A stretch of DNA of 64,000 nt from Veillonella ratti (GTDB lineage: Bacteria > Bacillota > Negativicutes > Veillonellales > Veillonellaceae). The position numbers and the translations under genes were made by a program. Shown here piece after piece: positions 15,509 to 23,723 of this stretch. Where the stretch lies: contig NZ_RQUX01000003.1 in NCBI RefSeq assembly GCF_003992115.1, positions 1 to 64,000 of the forward strand, read 5' to 3'. The notes below the pieces were generated by a model. The model saw nothing but the letters and a program-made list of their open reading frames with translations. It was not told the DNA's origin and did not search any database. Each line of letters opens with the position of its first letter. The stretch's first letter is position 1.

Positions 15509-17254
15509 ATGAAAAAACTGACTATTTTTTCACAATTTTTTAAAGGCTATGGGCCCGTCTATTTGCTGGGCGTTTTGATTCTGATTACGATTAACATTCT
15601 GTTTTTATATGTTCCGCGCCTCATCGGGGAAGCCATTAACACCTTATATTACGGTAAGGAAGGCCTTACTACATATATAGGGTACTTTTTTATGTTAGCT
15701 ATTGTTGTCACTGTGCTAAAATTTTCATCCCGACATTTGCTGTTGGGATCCATTCGTCGCTTTGAATTTTTACTGCGTCGTCGTTTATTTGATCATGCAT
15801 TATATATTCCTACGGCCTATTATGAAAAAAATGGCCCCGGTAAGGTTATGGCCTTAATGACCAATGACGTAACATCCTTGCGCGTTTCCTTAGGCCTGGG
15901 GGTAATGATTTTAGTAGATGCCATCTTTTTCGGTATTTTTTCATTCTTCTTGATGGCTAAAGAAATCAGCGTTTCTTTGACGGCACTTACTTTATTACCG
16001 ATGCCGTTTATTTTAATCGGTATGCTCACCGTGAGTCGCCGCATGCGTAAGCGTCAAAAAGAAGCACAGAATACGTATAGCGACATGACAGAGTTCGCTC
16101 AAGAATTATTCCTCGGCATGCCCGTCATTCGTGCCTTTAATCGTGAAATGCGCAGTTTATGGCGCTTTAATAACATTAACAAGGTAAATTACGATAAGAA
16201 CATGCGCGTTGCCTTGCTCGATTCAATCTTGGCACCGCTCACGTTCGTGGCTCCTTTTATGTGTCACGCCATCGCCATTTTTATCTGCGGTCGCTTAATC
16301 ATTGCTAATGAAATTACCGTAGGCGATTTCGTAGCTGTGAACGGCTATTTGAGCTTAATTATCGGCCCTATTATGGGGATTGGTTCCTTGTTATCGGTGC
16401 TTCAAAAAGGGTTGGCATCCTTGGATCGTATTTACGACTTCCTCATGATTGAAGAAGAAAAACCAACCGACGAGGAACGGGAGTTACCATTGACCACGAT
16501 TACCGTGAAAGATTTAACCTTTACCTATCCGGAAACAAAAGTACCTATGCTGCACGATGTAAACTTAACGATTAAACCGGGTGAATTTATCGGTATCGTC
16601 GGTGGCCCGGGATCCGGTAAATCTACGCTATTTAAATTGTTATTGCGTTTACACGATACGCCGCAAGGCAGTATTTATGTGGGGGATGAAGACATTACGT
16701 CTATGCCGCTTCAAGTGTTGCGGCGCAGCATTGCCTATGTACCGCCGGAACCGTATTTGTTAGGCACTACTATCGGTGAAAACATCGCCTTTGGGGAAGC
16801 GTCAGATCATACGTTGGAACTTTCGCAAGCGGCGGAACGAGCGGCTTTGACACGTGATTTAAGCGAACGCCTGGCGCCGGCGGCTAAACGACTAAAAGAA
16901 GGGGGCACCGATTTATCGGGCGGTCAAAAACAGCGTGTTAATATTGCTCGCGGTCTTTATAAAAATGCACCGTACTTGCTCCTGGATGATAGTTTCTCCG
17001 CTTTGGATACCATCAGTGCCGGTACGATTATAAACACTTTACGCCAAGGTCGTAATCAAAGTTTATTATTCATTTCCCAACGTTTGGAAGCACTCCGCGA
17101 AGCAGATCGCATTATTGTTTTTAAAGAAGGTACCATTGTCGAAGAAGGTACTCATGAAGCGCTTATGGCCAAAGAAGGCGAGTATTATCGCTTATATGCC
17201 CAGCAGCTTGATGAACCGCTTATCGGTGTAGTTGAGGAAGGAGGGGACCAATGA
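15509..17254 (+). CDS. ABC exporter half-transporter, degenerate-site subunit
   Basis: A 581-residue fused membrane/ATPase subunit. About six transmembrane helices (residues 15-290) precede an ATPase domain with GGPGSGKST (Walker A), LSGGQKQR (signature) and LLLDDSFSALD (Walker B). The position of the catalytic glutamate after Walker B is Asp, and the switch region reads ISQRL with no His, so its own catalytic site looks weakened. It overlaps the next transporter gene by four bases, and the pair matches heterodimeric multidrug/lipid exporters of the BmrCD or TM287/288 type. Start ATG 15509 is preferred over an in-frame TTG at 15497, which lies in the GGAGA site. Substrate unknown. Confidence 0.88.
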   Translation: MKKLTIFSQFFKGYGPVYLLGVLILITINILFLYVPRLIGEAINTLYYGKEGLTTYIGYFFMLAIVVTVLKFSSRHLLLGSIRRFEFLLRRRLFDHALYIPTAYYEKNGPGKVMALMTNDVTSLRVSLGLGVMILVDAIFFGIFSFFLMAKEISVSLTALTLLPMPFILIGMLTVSRRMRKRQKEAQNTYSDMTEFAQELFLGMPVIRAFNREMRSLWRFNNINKVNYDKNMRVALLDSILAPLTFVAPFMCHAIAIFICGRLIIANEITVGDFVAVNGYLSLIIGPIMGIGSLLSVLQKGLASLDRIYDFLMIEEEKPTDEERELPLTTITVKDLTFTYPETKVPMLHDVNLTIKPGEFIGIVGGPGSGKSTLFKLLLRLHDTPQGSIYVGDEDITSMPLQVLRRSIAYVPPEPYLLGTTIGENIAFGEASDHTLELSQAAERAALTRDLSERLAPAAKRLKEGGTDLSGGQKQRVNIARGLYKNAPYLLLDDSFSALDTISAGTIINTLRQGRNQSLLFISQRLEALREADRIIVFKEGTIVEEGTHEALMAKEGEYYRLYAQQLDEPLIGVVEEGGDQ

Positions 17255-19029
17255 GCAAGCAACATACCAGTTCCTATACGGTACAGGAAGAGGCTCAGTT
17301 AACGAAGCATCAAGATATCTTGCTATTAAGCCGTTTAGGTCAATATATAAAGCCGCATTCCTTCCTGCTTTTGTGGGCCGCTCTGTTTTTGTTGATTGCC
17401 ATGGGCCTCGACTTACTGCGCCCGCTTTTGATGAAAACCGTAATCGATACGGCCTTTCCGCAACGCGACATCGGCATTATTACAGAATATGCCGGTATCT
17501 ATTTTATGACGATTTGTTTCAGTATTATTGCCTTGTTTGTGCAAAACTATACGTTACAAAAATTCGGTCAAAGCATTATTTTTGAAATTCGTAATATAGT
17601 ATTTTCCAAGATTTTAGCGCGCACACCGGCTCATTTCGGGCAATTGCCAATCGGTAACTTGGTTACACGAGTAACCAATGATACGGAATCACTGCGCACT
17701 TTATACACCGATGTAGTGTTAAAGTTGGGCAGCAGTGTGCTCATGATTATCGGTATTTTAATATCCATGTTCGCTATCGACGTAAAGTTGGCGTCCTTAG
17801 TGTCCTTGCTGGTGCCGATTATGGCGGTTATTATTTTTATCTATCAAAAATACAGCCGTAAAGCGTTCCGCGGTGTCCGTACCAAATTGGCCGCTTCCAA
17901 TACGTCGGTGCAGGAAATGCTCAACTTCATCGTTATTATTAAATCCTATGTGGGTGAAAAAATTATGGCGAAGCAGTATGACCGCATCAGTCGTGAATTT
18001 TTAGAAGCCGGTTTATTCGAGGTTAAAACCTTCGCCATCTTCCGCCCGATAGTGGACGGCTTACTGTTCGTAATTTTTATCGCTATTTTCAGTTTTACCA
18101 ATTGGTTCGACTCGGTGACGGAAGCAGGTACCGTATTTGCCTTCATCCAATATATGGATAAATTTTTCCAGCCGATTAAAGAAATCGCCGAAAAATATAA
18201 TAACTTGCAAAGTGCCTTAGCCGGTGCGGAGCGTTTGGTGCCGATTATTAATGAAGAGTCCGACACGACCATAGAAGCGGTGGCAATTCCGGAAGAGTTT
18301 AAAACGATTAACACTATTGAATTTGACCATGTATGGTTCTCCTATGATGATTCCGATAATTATGCCTTAAAAGATATTTCCATTGCCATCGACGGTGGAC
18401 AATTTGTGGGCATTGTAGGACCGTCCGGCGGCGGTAAATCTACCTTGATGAGCTTATTAATGGGCTTTTACCGACCTACCAAAGGTACGATTCGCATCAA
18501 TGGCTACGATACAGCCAATTATGCGCCGGCTGTCTTGCGTGAAGTAATGGGCTATGTATTCCAGGATAGTCATTTGTTCAAAGGGACTATTCGTGAAAAT
18601 CTCTCCCTATACGATGACACAATTCCTGAAGACAATCTCATAAAAGCGGCCGAAAAGGCCCATTTGCACGCCATGATTGAACGACTGCCGCAAGGCTATA
18701 ACACGCCGGTTGGCTATTTAGGTTCTTTATTATCCACCGGTCAGAAGCAGTTGTTAGCATTAGCTCGCGTTTTGGTGCGCGATCGTAAGGTTCTCATCTT
18801 TGACGAAGCAACGGCACATATTGACAGTCATACGGAACAATTGATTCAAGAATCCATTGAAACGATTCGCGGTGAAAAAACGATTATCAGCATTGCCCAT
18901 CGTTTATCGACTATTCGTTCGGCTAATTGTATTTATATGATTAAGCACGGACAAATTGTAGAGCAGGGGGATTATGAATCATTAATTGCACAAAAGGGTG
19001 AATTCTTTGCACTTTGGGAGGCGAAATAA
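17251..19029 (+). CDS. ABC exporter half-transporter, canonical-site subunit
   Basis: A 592-residue partner of the preceding gene, overlapping it by ATGA. After an N-terminal cytoplasmic extension of about 30 residues and six membrane helices come GPSGGGKST (Walker A), IFDEATAHID (Walker B with catalytic Glu) and SIAHRLSTI (switch His). Its signature motif is altered to LLSTGQKQ. In heterodimeric exporters the altered signature faces the degenerate Walker B of the partner. The two genes complement each other in exactly that way, giving one competent and one degenerate ATP site. The exported substrate cannot be told from sequence. Confidence 0.9.
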   Translation: MSKQHTSSYTVQEEAQLTKHQDILLLSRLGQYIKPHSFLLLWAALFLLIAMGLDLLRPLLMKTVIDTAFPQRDIGIITEYAGIYFMTICFSIIALFVQNYTLQKFGQSIIFEIRNIVFSKILARTPAHFGQLPIGNLVTRVTNDTESLRTLYTDVVLKLGSSVLMIIGILISMFAIDVKLASLVSLLVPIMAVIIFIYQKYSRKAFRGVRTKLAASNTSVQEMLNFIVIIKSYVGEKIMAKQYDRISREFLEAGLFEVKTFAIFRPIVDGLLFVIFIAIFSFTNWFDSVTEAGTVFAFIQYMDKFFQPIKEIAEKYNNLQSALAGAERLVPIINEESDTTIEAVAIPEEFKTINTIEFDHVWFSYDDSDNYALKDISIAIDGGQFVGIVGPSGGGKSTLMSLLMGFYRPTKGTIRINGYDTANYAPAVLREVMGYVFQDSHLFKGTIRENLSLYDDTIPEDNLIKAAEKAHLHAMIERLPQGYNTPVGYLGSLLSTGQKQLLALARVLVRDRKVLIFDEATAHIDSHTEQLIQESIETIRGEKTIISIAHRLSTIRSANCIYMIKHGQIVEQGDYESLIAQKGEFFALWEAK

Positions 19030-19031
19030 GG

Positions 19032-19811
19032 TTGGAGCTCATTACGTCAAAAGATAATAAAACATTAAAATATGCACAATCTTTACAGCGCAAAAAATAC
19101 CGCAAAATACATGGTGAATATTTAGCGGAAGGTCTTCGCACCGTAAGTGATATGATGTCTACCGGTCTGGTAACCACGATTTTTCTAAGAGAAGACAGGA
19201 ACTACGAGGCAATAATATCGGAAGCGGAGCAACGAGGCATCAAGTTATGGTCGGTGCGCAGTGATTTGATGCATACCATCGAATCTACCGTAAACGGCCA
19301 AGGCATCGTTGCCATTGTGAAAAAGCAAACTCATGATATTAACAATTTAGTTATTACCGATGGCCTATATGTCTTACTTGATGAAGTGCAAGACCCCGGT
19401 AATTTGGGGACTATTATTCGTACCGCTTTAGCGGCCGGTGCGAAGGGGCTCTTTTTAACCAAAGGCAGTGTAGACCCTTATAATGAAAAGACCGTTCGCA
19501 GCACCATGAGTGCCATCACTAAAATACCGATTTTTGAGAATGTTACCGTTGAAGATGTGGCGGACCTAATGGAAAACAGTCAGTTAACGGCCTATGCGAC
19601 CGCCTTAGATAAGGCTGTGGCTATTCAAGATGTAACATTTGCGAAGCAAACCTTATTACTTTTAGGCAACGAAGCGAATGGGCTCAGTGAAGCGTGGTTC
19701 AACATGGCCCATAATCGGATAACTATACCCATGTATGGACCTATTGAGTCCCTTAATTTATCGGTAGCGGCCGCTTTATGCATGTATGCAGTGAGAGAGA
19801 GTTGGTTATAA
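19032..19811 (+). CDS. TrmH/SpoU family RNA 2'-O-methyltransferase
   Basis: A 259-residue SPOUT methyltransferase that likely modifies 23S rRNA. It has an N-terminal substrate-binding domain (ITSKDNKTLKYAQSLQRKKYR) and a C-terminal knotted SAM domain with LDEVQDPGNLGTIIRTALAAG, LLLGNEANGL and IPMYGPIESLNLSVAAAL, the three classical SpoU motifs. The start is TTG 19032, ten bases after GGGAGG and three bases after the exporter gene. Its stop shares a base with larB (TAATG). The exact target nucleotide is not determined by the sequence; RlmB-like and YsgA-like members look similar. Confidence 0.87.
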   Translation: MELITSKDNKTLKYAQSLQRKKYRKIHGEYLAEGLRTVSDMMSTGLVTTIFLREDRNYEAIISEAEQRGIKLWSVRSDLMHTIESTVNGQGIVAIVKKQTHDINNLVITDGLYVLLDEVQDPGNLGTIIRTALAAGAKGLFLTKGSVDPYNEKTVRSTMSAITKIPIFENVTVEDVADLMENSQLTAYATALDKAVAIQDVTFAKQTLLLLGNEANGLSEAWFNMAHNRITIPMYGPIESLNLSVAAALCMYAVRESWL

Positions 19812-20590
19812 TGAATGAACAGGACATCAGCCAAATTTTAAAAGCTTATAAAAATGGTACCCTTGATTTAGAAGGATGTAAGTCATCGATTATCGAATTG
19901 ATTAGTCAAACGGTCCAAAAAGAAGAACGATCTCGTAATTTACAAGATGCCGTACTCGATTTGGATCGCGCCAAACGACAGGGGTTCCCCGAAGTGGTCT
20001 ATTGTGAAGGTAAAACCGATGAACAGTGTATTATGATTCTAAAAGAATTGAATTTACACTACGGTACATATATGGGCACCAGAGCAAGACCGAGCATTTA
20101 TGATGCTTTAAAAACGGTCATTCCTGAAATTGAATACGATGAAACGAGTCGCATTATTTATCGGCATAGTGACAAAGTCATACATAATGAGGGACGTACT
20201 ATTGCGGTAGTAACAGCGGGGACAAGTGATATTCCAATCGCCGAAGAAGCCGCCGTAACCGCGGAGCTTATGGGGAATGAGGTGACTCGCATTTATGATG
20301 TTGGTGTAGCGGGGATTCATCGTCTATTTCATCGTTTAGATGATATTACATCCGCCAATGTCGTTATTGTAGTAGCAGGCATGGAAGGTGCTCTGGCAAG
20401 TGTAATCGGTGGCCTTGTGACGAAACCGATTATAGCCGTGCCTACCAGTGTAGGCTATGGCGCTAATTTTAAAGGCTTAGCAGCCTTGTTATCCATGTTA
20501 AATTCCTGTGCCGCCGGAGTCGGTGTAGTGAACATCGATAACGGTTTCGGCGCCGGCCGTTTGGCTCATATGATTAACAGTCAGAGGTGA
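19811..20590 (+). CDS. larB: Nickel-pincer cofactor synthase LarB
   Basis: A 259-residue AIR-carboxylase-like protein. In the known pathway LarB carboxylates and hydrolyses nicotinic acid adenine dinucleotide to pyridinium-3,5-biscarboxylate mononucleotide, the first step toward the nickel-pincer cofactor of lactate racemase LarA. Seen here are the N-terminal helix, EVVYCEGKT, TAGTSDIPIAEEA, DVGVAGIHR and the VVAGMEGALASVIGGL plus PTSVGYG segments typical of PurE-like folds. It begins on the stop codon of the methyltransferase gene and is followed after four bases by a larC fragment. LarA and LarE are not in the window. Confidence 0.9.
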   Translation: MNEQDISQILKAYKNGTLDLEGCKSSIIELISQTVQKEERSRNLQDAVLDLDRAKRQGFPEVVYCEGKTDEQCIMILKELNLHYGTYMGTRARPSIYDALKTVIPEIEYDETSRIIYRHSDKVIHNEGRTIAVVTAGTSDIPIAEEAAVTAELMGNEVTRIYDVGVAGIHRLFHRLDDITSANVVIVVAGMEGALASVIGGLVTKPIIAVPTSVGYGANFKGLAALLSMLNSCAAGVGVVNIDNGFGAGRLAHMINSQR

Positions 20591-20594
20591 ATGT

Positions 20595-21041
20595 ATGAAC
20601 TCACAATTAATTCAAATTGAAGCCAATATCGACAACATGAATCCGGAACTGTATGGTCCCTTATTGGATACCTTGCTGAAGGGCGGCGCCAATGATGCGT
20701 GGTTAACCCCTATTATTATGAAAAAGGGAAGACCGGCTATTATGCTCAGTGTGTTGGCACCTAAAGAACAATTAAAGGATATAAGCCGATTGATTTTTGA
20801 GAATACCACCACTATCGGTTTTCGATATTTTGCGGTAGACCGTATAATTTGTGAACGAGAATTTGAAGAGATTTTTTATAAAAATCAAAAGATACATGTA
20901 AAAAAGGCATTTCACGACGGAAAACTGGTAAATATTTCCCTTGAATACGAAGATTTAGCTAACGCAGCACTTACATTAAATATTCCTATAAAAATTTTAG
21001 AAAAAGAAGTGTGGGCCACCTTAACAAGTCCCGTATTTTAG
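20595..21041 (+). CDS. LarC C-terminal domain protein (LarC2-like)
   Basis: A 148-residue protein matching only the C-terminal half of LarC, the nickel-inserting cyclometallase. It starts QIEANIDNMNPELYGPLLD, equivalent to the NIDDM region of LarC, and includes the MKKGRPAIMLSVLAP block. The N-terminal LarC1 part, normally upstream or joined by a programmed frameshift, is absent. The preceding gene is larB, and no frameshift site or LarC1-like frame exists between them. It has its own AGAGGTG ribosome binding site. It could be a domain split off and encoded elsewhere, a remnant, or a stand-alone nickel protein. Confidence 0.8.
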   Translation: MNSQLIQIEANIDNMNPELYGPLLDTLLKGGANDAWLTPIIMKKGRPAIMLSVLAPKEQLKDISRLIFENTTTIGFRYFAVDRIICEREFEEIFYKNQKIHVKKAFHDGKLVNISLEYEDLANAALTLNIPIKILEKEVWATLTSPVF

Positions 21042-21286
21042 TGTAAAATATAGTCTCTCACACTAATTGTTTAAAATTCAAGATGAAAAGTATCATCTGT
21101 CGTGATTTAGTGCATCATGACGGTAAATTTTATGGTAATATTATCAGCAGTTCATTAATTGTTTATAATTTTTTCCTAAAATTAGTGTGTAATAGTAAAA
21201 TTCCACTATACACTACCAATAGACATATGTTAAAATAACATATATCCTCTTTAAATGATTAAATATTAAAAAAGTAGAAGGTGCAT

Positions 21287-22141
21287 ATGATACGATTAAT
21301 TGTTAATGCCGACGATTTCGGCTTACATCAAGCCGTTAACGAAGGTATCATTAAAGGGCACAAAGAGGGGATTATCACAAGCACATCGTTATTGGCCAAT
21401 GGCGATGCTTTTGACGAAGCAGTTGCTATGGCTAAGGAAAATCCTCGATTGGGGATTGGCGTCCACACAGCCCTTGTGGGTGGTCTTAAACCACTAAGCG
21501 GCGCCGACAAAGTACCGAGCCTCGTTGACGAGCACGGTCGATTTTTTACCTCCTATCCGCAATTTATTAAGAAAGCGGTATCGGGAGATATTAATTTTGA
21601 AGAAGTTTATCAAGAATTGGATTTACAATTCGAAAAAGTGGTATCCTCCGGACTTACCATTACGCATGCGGACGGACATCAGCACTTGCATGTATTGCCG
21701 CAAATCACACCGATTATGACATCCTTATTGAAAAAATACGGCATTAAAAAGATGCGCATTCCCGCGGAAGATCGTTTTTTCCGCAACGGAATTAATCAAT
21801 GGGGGCGTTTTGCCGGTAAGGTAGGTTTGGCGGAAGTGGCCGATAAAGCATACACCTTTTCAAGTCGTATGGGTATTTGGTCACCACGTTATTTCTGGGG
21901 GATGATGAGTGGCGGTCAGCTCACGGAAGAACGATTAATGGAAATTCTTCATCGTGTAGCCGGTACTCGTGGCAGTCATGAAATTATGACCCATCCCGGT
22001 AATAATAATCGGGTTCTCAATGCTTTATTCCCTTGGGATTATCACTGGGAAAGTGAGTTAGCCGCTATGTGTGCGGAACCGGTAAAAGAGTTTATCAAGT
22101 TCCATCAGATTCAGCTTCTCAATTATGGTGAATGTGAATGA
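21287..22141 (+). CDS. YdjC/ChbG family carbohydrate deacetylase
   Basis: A 284-residue metal-dependent deacetylase-like protein of the YdjC (ChbG/HpnK) family, which remove acetyl groups from N-acetylated sugars. NADDFGLHQAVNEGI near the N-terminus carries the metal-binding Asp pair. GIGVHTAL and DGHQHLHVLP supply metal His residues, and EIMTHPG closes the site. Start ATG 21287 is chosen over an in-frame GTG at 21281 that lies in the AGAAGGTG site. It overlaps the next membrane-protein gene by ATGA, suggesting that the sugar substrate is lipid-linked and handled by that protein. Confidence 0.88.
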   Translation: MIRLIVNADDFGLHQAVNEGIIKGHKEGIITSTSLLANGDAFDEAVAMAKENPRLGIGVHTALVGGLKPLSGADKVPSLVDEHGRFFTSYPQFIKKAVSGDINFEEVYQELDLQFEKVVSSGLTITHADGHQHLHVLPQITPIMTSLLKKYGIKKMRIPAEDRFFRNGINQWGRFAGKVGLAEVADKAYTFSSRMGIWSPRYFWGMMSGGQLTEERLMEILHRVAGTRGSHEIMTHPGNNNRVLNALFPWDYHWESELAAMCAEPVKEFIKFHQIQLLNYGECE

Positions 22142-23160
22142 ATAAGATGCTCAAGCGAGGCCTATTGTTAGGGCTTTTGCTACTGGTTATTTCAGGGCTC
22201 ACTATTTATTTCACCATCGATTTAAAAGCGTTACAAACTCTGGAAACCTTTAATATTACATCCCTGTTGTTGGCCTTGATTGCGTTGGCTGTGGGTATGT
22301 ATTTTGACGGTTTACGTTTACAGCGGTTAGTACAAATGGGCGGCTATAAATTACCGATTAAAGCTATTTTACGTGTCATATTCGGTAACTATTTTATGGC
22401 CATGCTGACACCCGGTGCCAGCGGCGGTGCAGTGGCTCAGGTTTTAATTCTTAAGAGTTACGGTGTACCCGTTATGAAAGGGGCGCCGATTGTACTAATT
22501 CGAACCGTATTTTCTATTTTGTTCTTAATTGCTATGTTACCGGTTATATTTTTACACGGCTCCATAACAATTCCTTACATCAGCAACGAAGCTTTGATTC
22601 AAATATCATTTATTATGGTACTTTGTACAATTTTTGGCTTATATCTGTTGCAGACCAATTTAATGAAACGATTTGTTTACATTGTAGCCGAGCGGTTACA
22701 AAGTGGTCATCCTAAAAGTTGGTTAGCCAAATTAGCTGAGTTAAATGAAGGTTTTAGCTTAATCTATGCCAGACCATTTCAGTCCATAGTGGTTTTCATT
22801 GAGTCCGGTTTGAGTCTTATCGCTTTATATACGATAGCACCGGCACTTATGATGGCCTTTACATGGGATATACCGATTGTGGAAGTCCTCAATCGCATGA
22901 TTTTATTAAATCTTATTTTGTATTTTGCCCCTACACCGGGTGGTACAGGTGTAGCAGAAGGTTTATTCGTTTATTTGTTTGAGTCATTTTTGCCGTTAGG
23001 GACTGTCGGAATTGTCGCAGTTGGCTGGCGTGTAGTGGCTGAATATTTGCCGTTTTTCATTGGCATGTATTCCGTATTTACCCTCTACGGTCGTCAATTT
23101 GTAGCCGGCGCGGCAATGACTGATGAACAGGAAAAAGATGGAGGTAGTAACATTGGCTAA
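22138..23160 (+). CDS. UPF0104/YbhN-type flippase-like membrane protein
   Basis: A 340-residue integral membrane protein with about eight hydrophobic segments and the family features LTPGASGGAVAQVLILKSYG and FAPTPGGTGVAEGLF. The family (AglD/YbhN/MprF transmembrane region) includes lipid flippases and proteins of unknown role; no synthase domain is attached here. It is translationally coupled to the YdjC deacetylase. Its last codons overlap the TTG start of the ACT-domain gene, whose GGAGGT lies inside this frame. A role in modifying or translocating a lipid-linked sugar is inferred only. Confidence 0.82.
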   Translation: MNKMLKRGLLLGLLLLVISGLTIYFTIDLKALQTLETFNITSLLLALIALAVGMYFDGLRLQRLVQMGGYKLPIKAILRVIFGNYFMAMLTPGASGGAVAQVLILKSYGVPVMKGAPIVLIRTVFSILFLIAMLPVIFLHGSITIPYISNEALIQISFIMVLCTIFGLYLLQTNLMKRFVYIVAERLQSGHPKSWLAKLAELNEGFSLIYARPFQSIVVFIESGLSLIALYTIAPALMMAFTWDIPIVEVLNRMILLNLILYFAPTPGGTGVAEGLFVYLFESFLPLGTVGIVAVGWRVVAEYLPFFIGMYSVFTLYGRQFVAGAAMTDEQEKDGGSNIG

Positions 23161-23602
23161 GTTAAAGAAAGACAAATTTTATTTGGTTCAAGAAGACATT
23201 CTTCCTGAAGCCATTAAAAAGACGATTAAAGTAAAAGAAATTCTAAAATTAGGCGAAGCTAAAACGATTAACGAAGCGGTTGAACGCATGGATTTAAGTC
23301 GTTCCGCCTACTATAAATATAAGGACTATGTATTCCCGTTTTACGAGATTGCCCAAGGTAAAATCGTATCTATTACGGTATCCATGTCTAATGATCCGGG
23401 CATGTTATCCAGCATCTTACGGGCTATTGCCGAAAGTAACGGCAGTATTTTGACAATTAACCAAGATATTCCGCTTCAAGGCATTGCTAACGTAACAATT
23501 GCCTTTGAAACCAAGGATCTGTCCACTACATTAGAAGAATGTTTGGATAATATCCGTAGTATCCGCGGTATCTTGAAAGTTGAAATTTTAGGTCAGGCTT
23601 AA
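23153..23602 (+). CDS. ACT domain protein (PheB/UPF0735 family)
   Basis: A 149-residue protein. Residues about 1-65 form a helical region with a helix-turn-helix look (ILKLGEAKTINEAVERMDLSR). Residues about 72-147 form an ACT domain (VSMSNDPGMLSSILRAIAE) of the kind that binds amino acids. The family is often encoded beside homoserine dehydrogenase or phenylalanine genes and is thought to sense amino acids. It starts at TTG 23153, seven bases after GGAGGT, eight bases inside the upstream gene. hom follows 121 bases downstream. The ligand and target are unknown. Confidence 0.82.
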   Translation: MAKLKKDKFYLVQEDILPEAIKKTIKVKEILKLGEAKTINEAVERMDLSRSAYYKYKDYVFPFYEIAQGKIVSITVSMSNDPGMLSSILRAIAESNGSILTINQDIPLQGIANVTIAFETKDLSTTLEECLDNIRSIRGILKVEILGQA

Positions 23603-23669
23603 TCGAAACAGATTGATTACTCATTTCAACGTTAAAGAATATGGCTAATAAAAAAGAAAAATAGGCTTA

Positions 23670-23709
23670 GCCCCGACTTATTTAATAGGCCGGGGCACTC
23701 TTATAAGAG
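23670..23709 (+). other. Hairpin and palindrome in the hom leader
   Basis: GCCCCG (23670-23675) pairs with CGGGGC (23691-23696), followed directly by the 12-base palindrome CTCTTATAAGAG (23698-23709) and then the hom ribosome binding site. No T-run follows, so this is more likely an mRNA leader structure or operator than a terminator. Confidence 0.4.
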
Positions 23710-23723
23710 AGAGGGAGAAGAAG

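Noticed and set aside
21083-21238. A 51-codon open frame after the larC fragment
   Set aside because: There is no ribosome binding site before its ATG, composition is AT-rich like intergenic DNA, and inverted CACACTAAT/ATTAGTGTG arms (21059-21067 and 21181-21189) better explain the region as non-coding.
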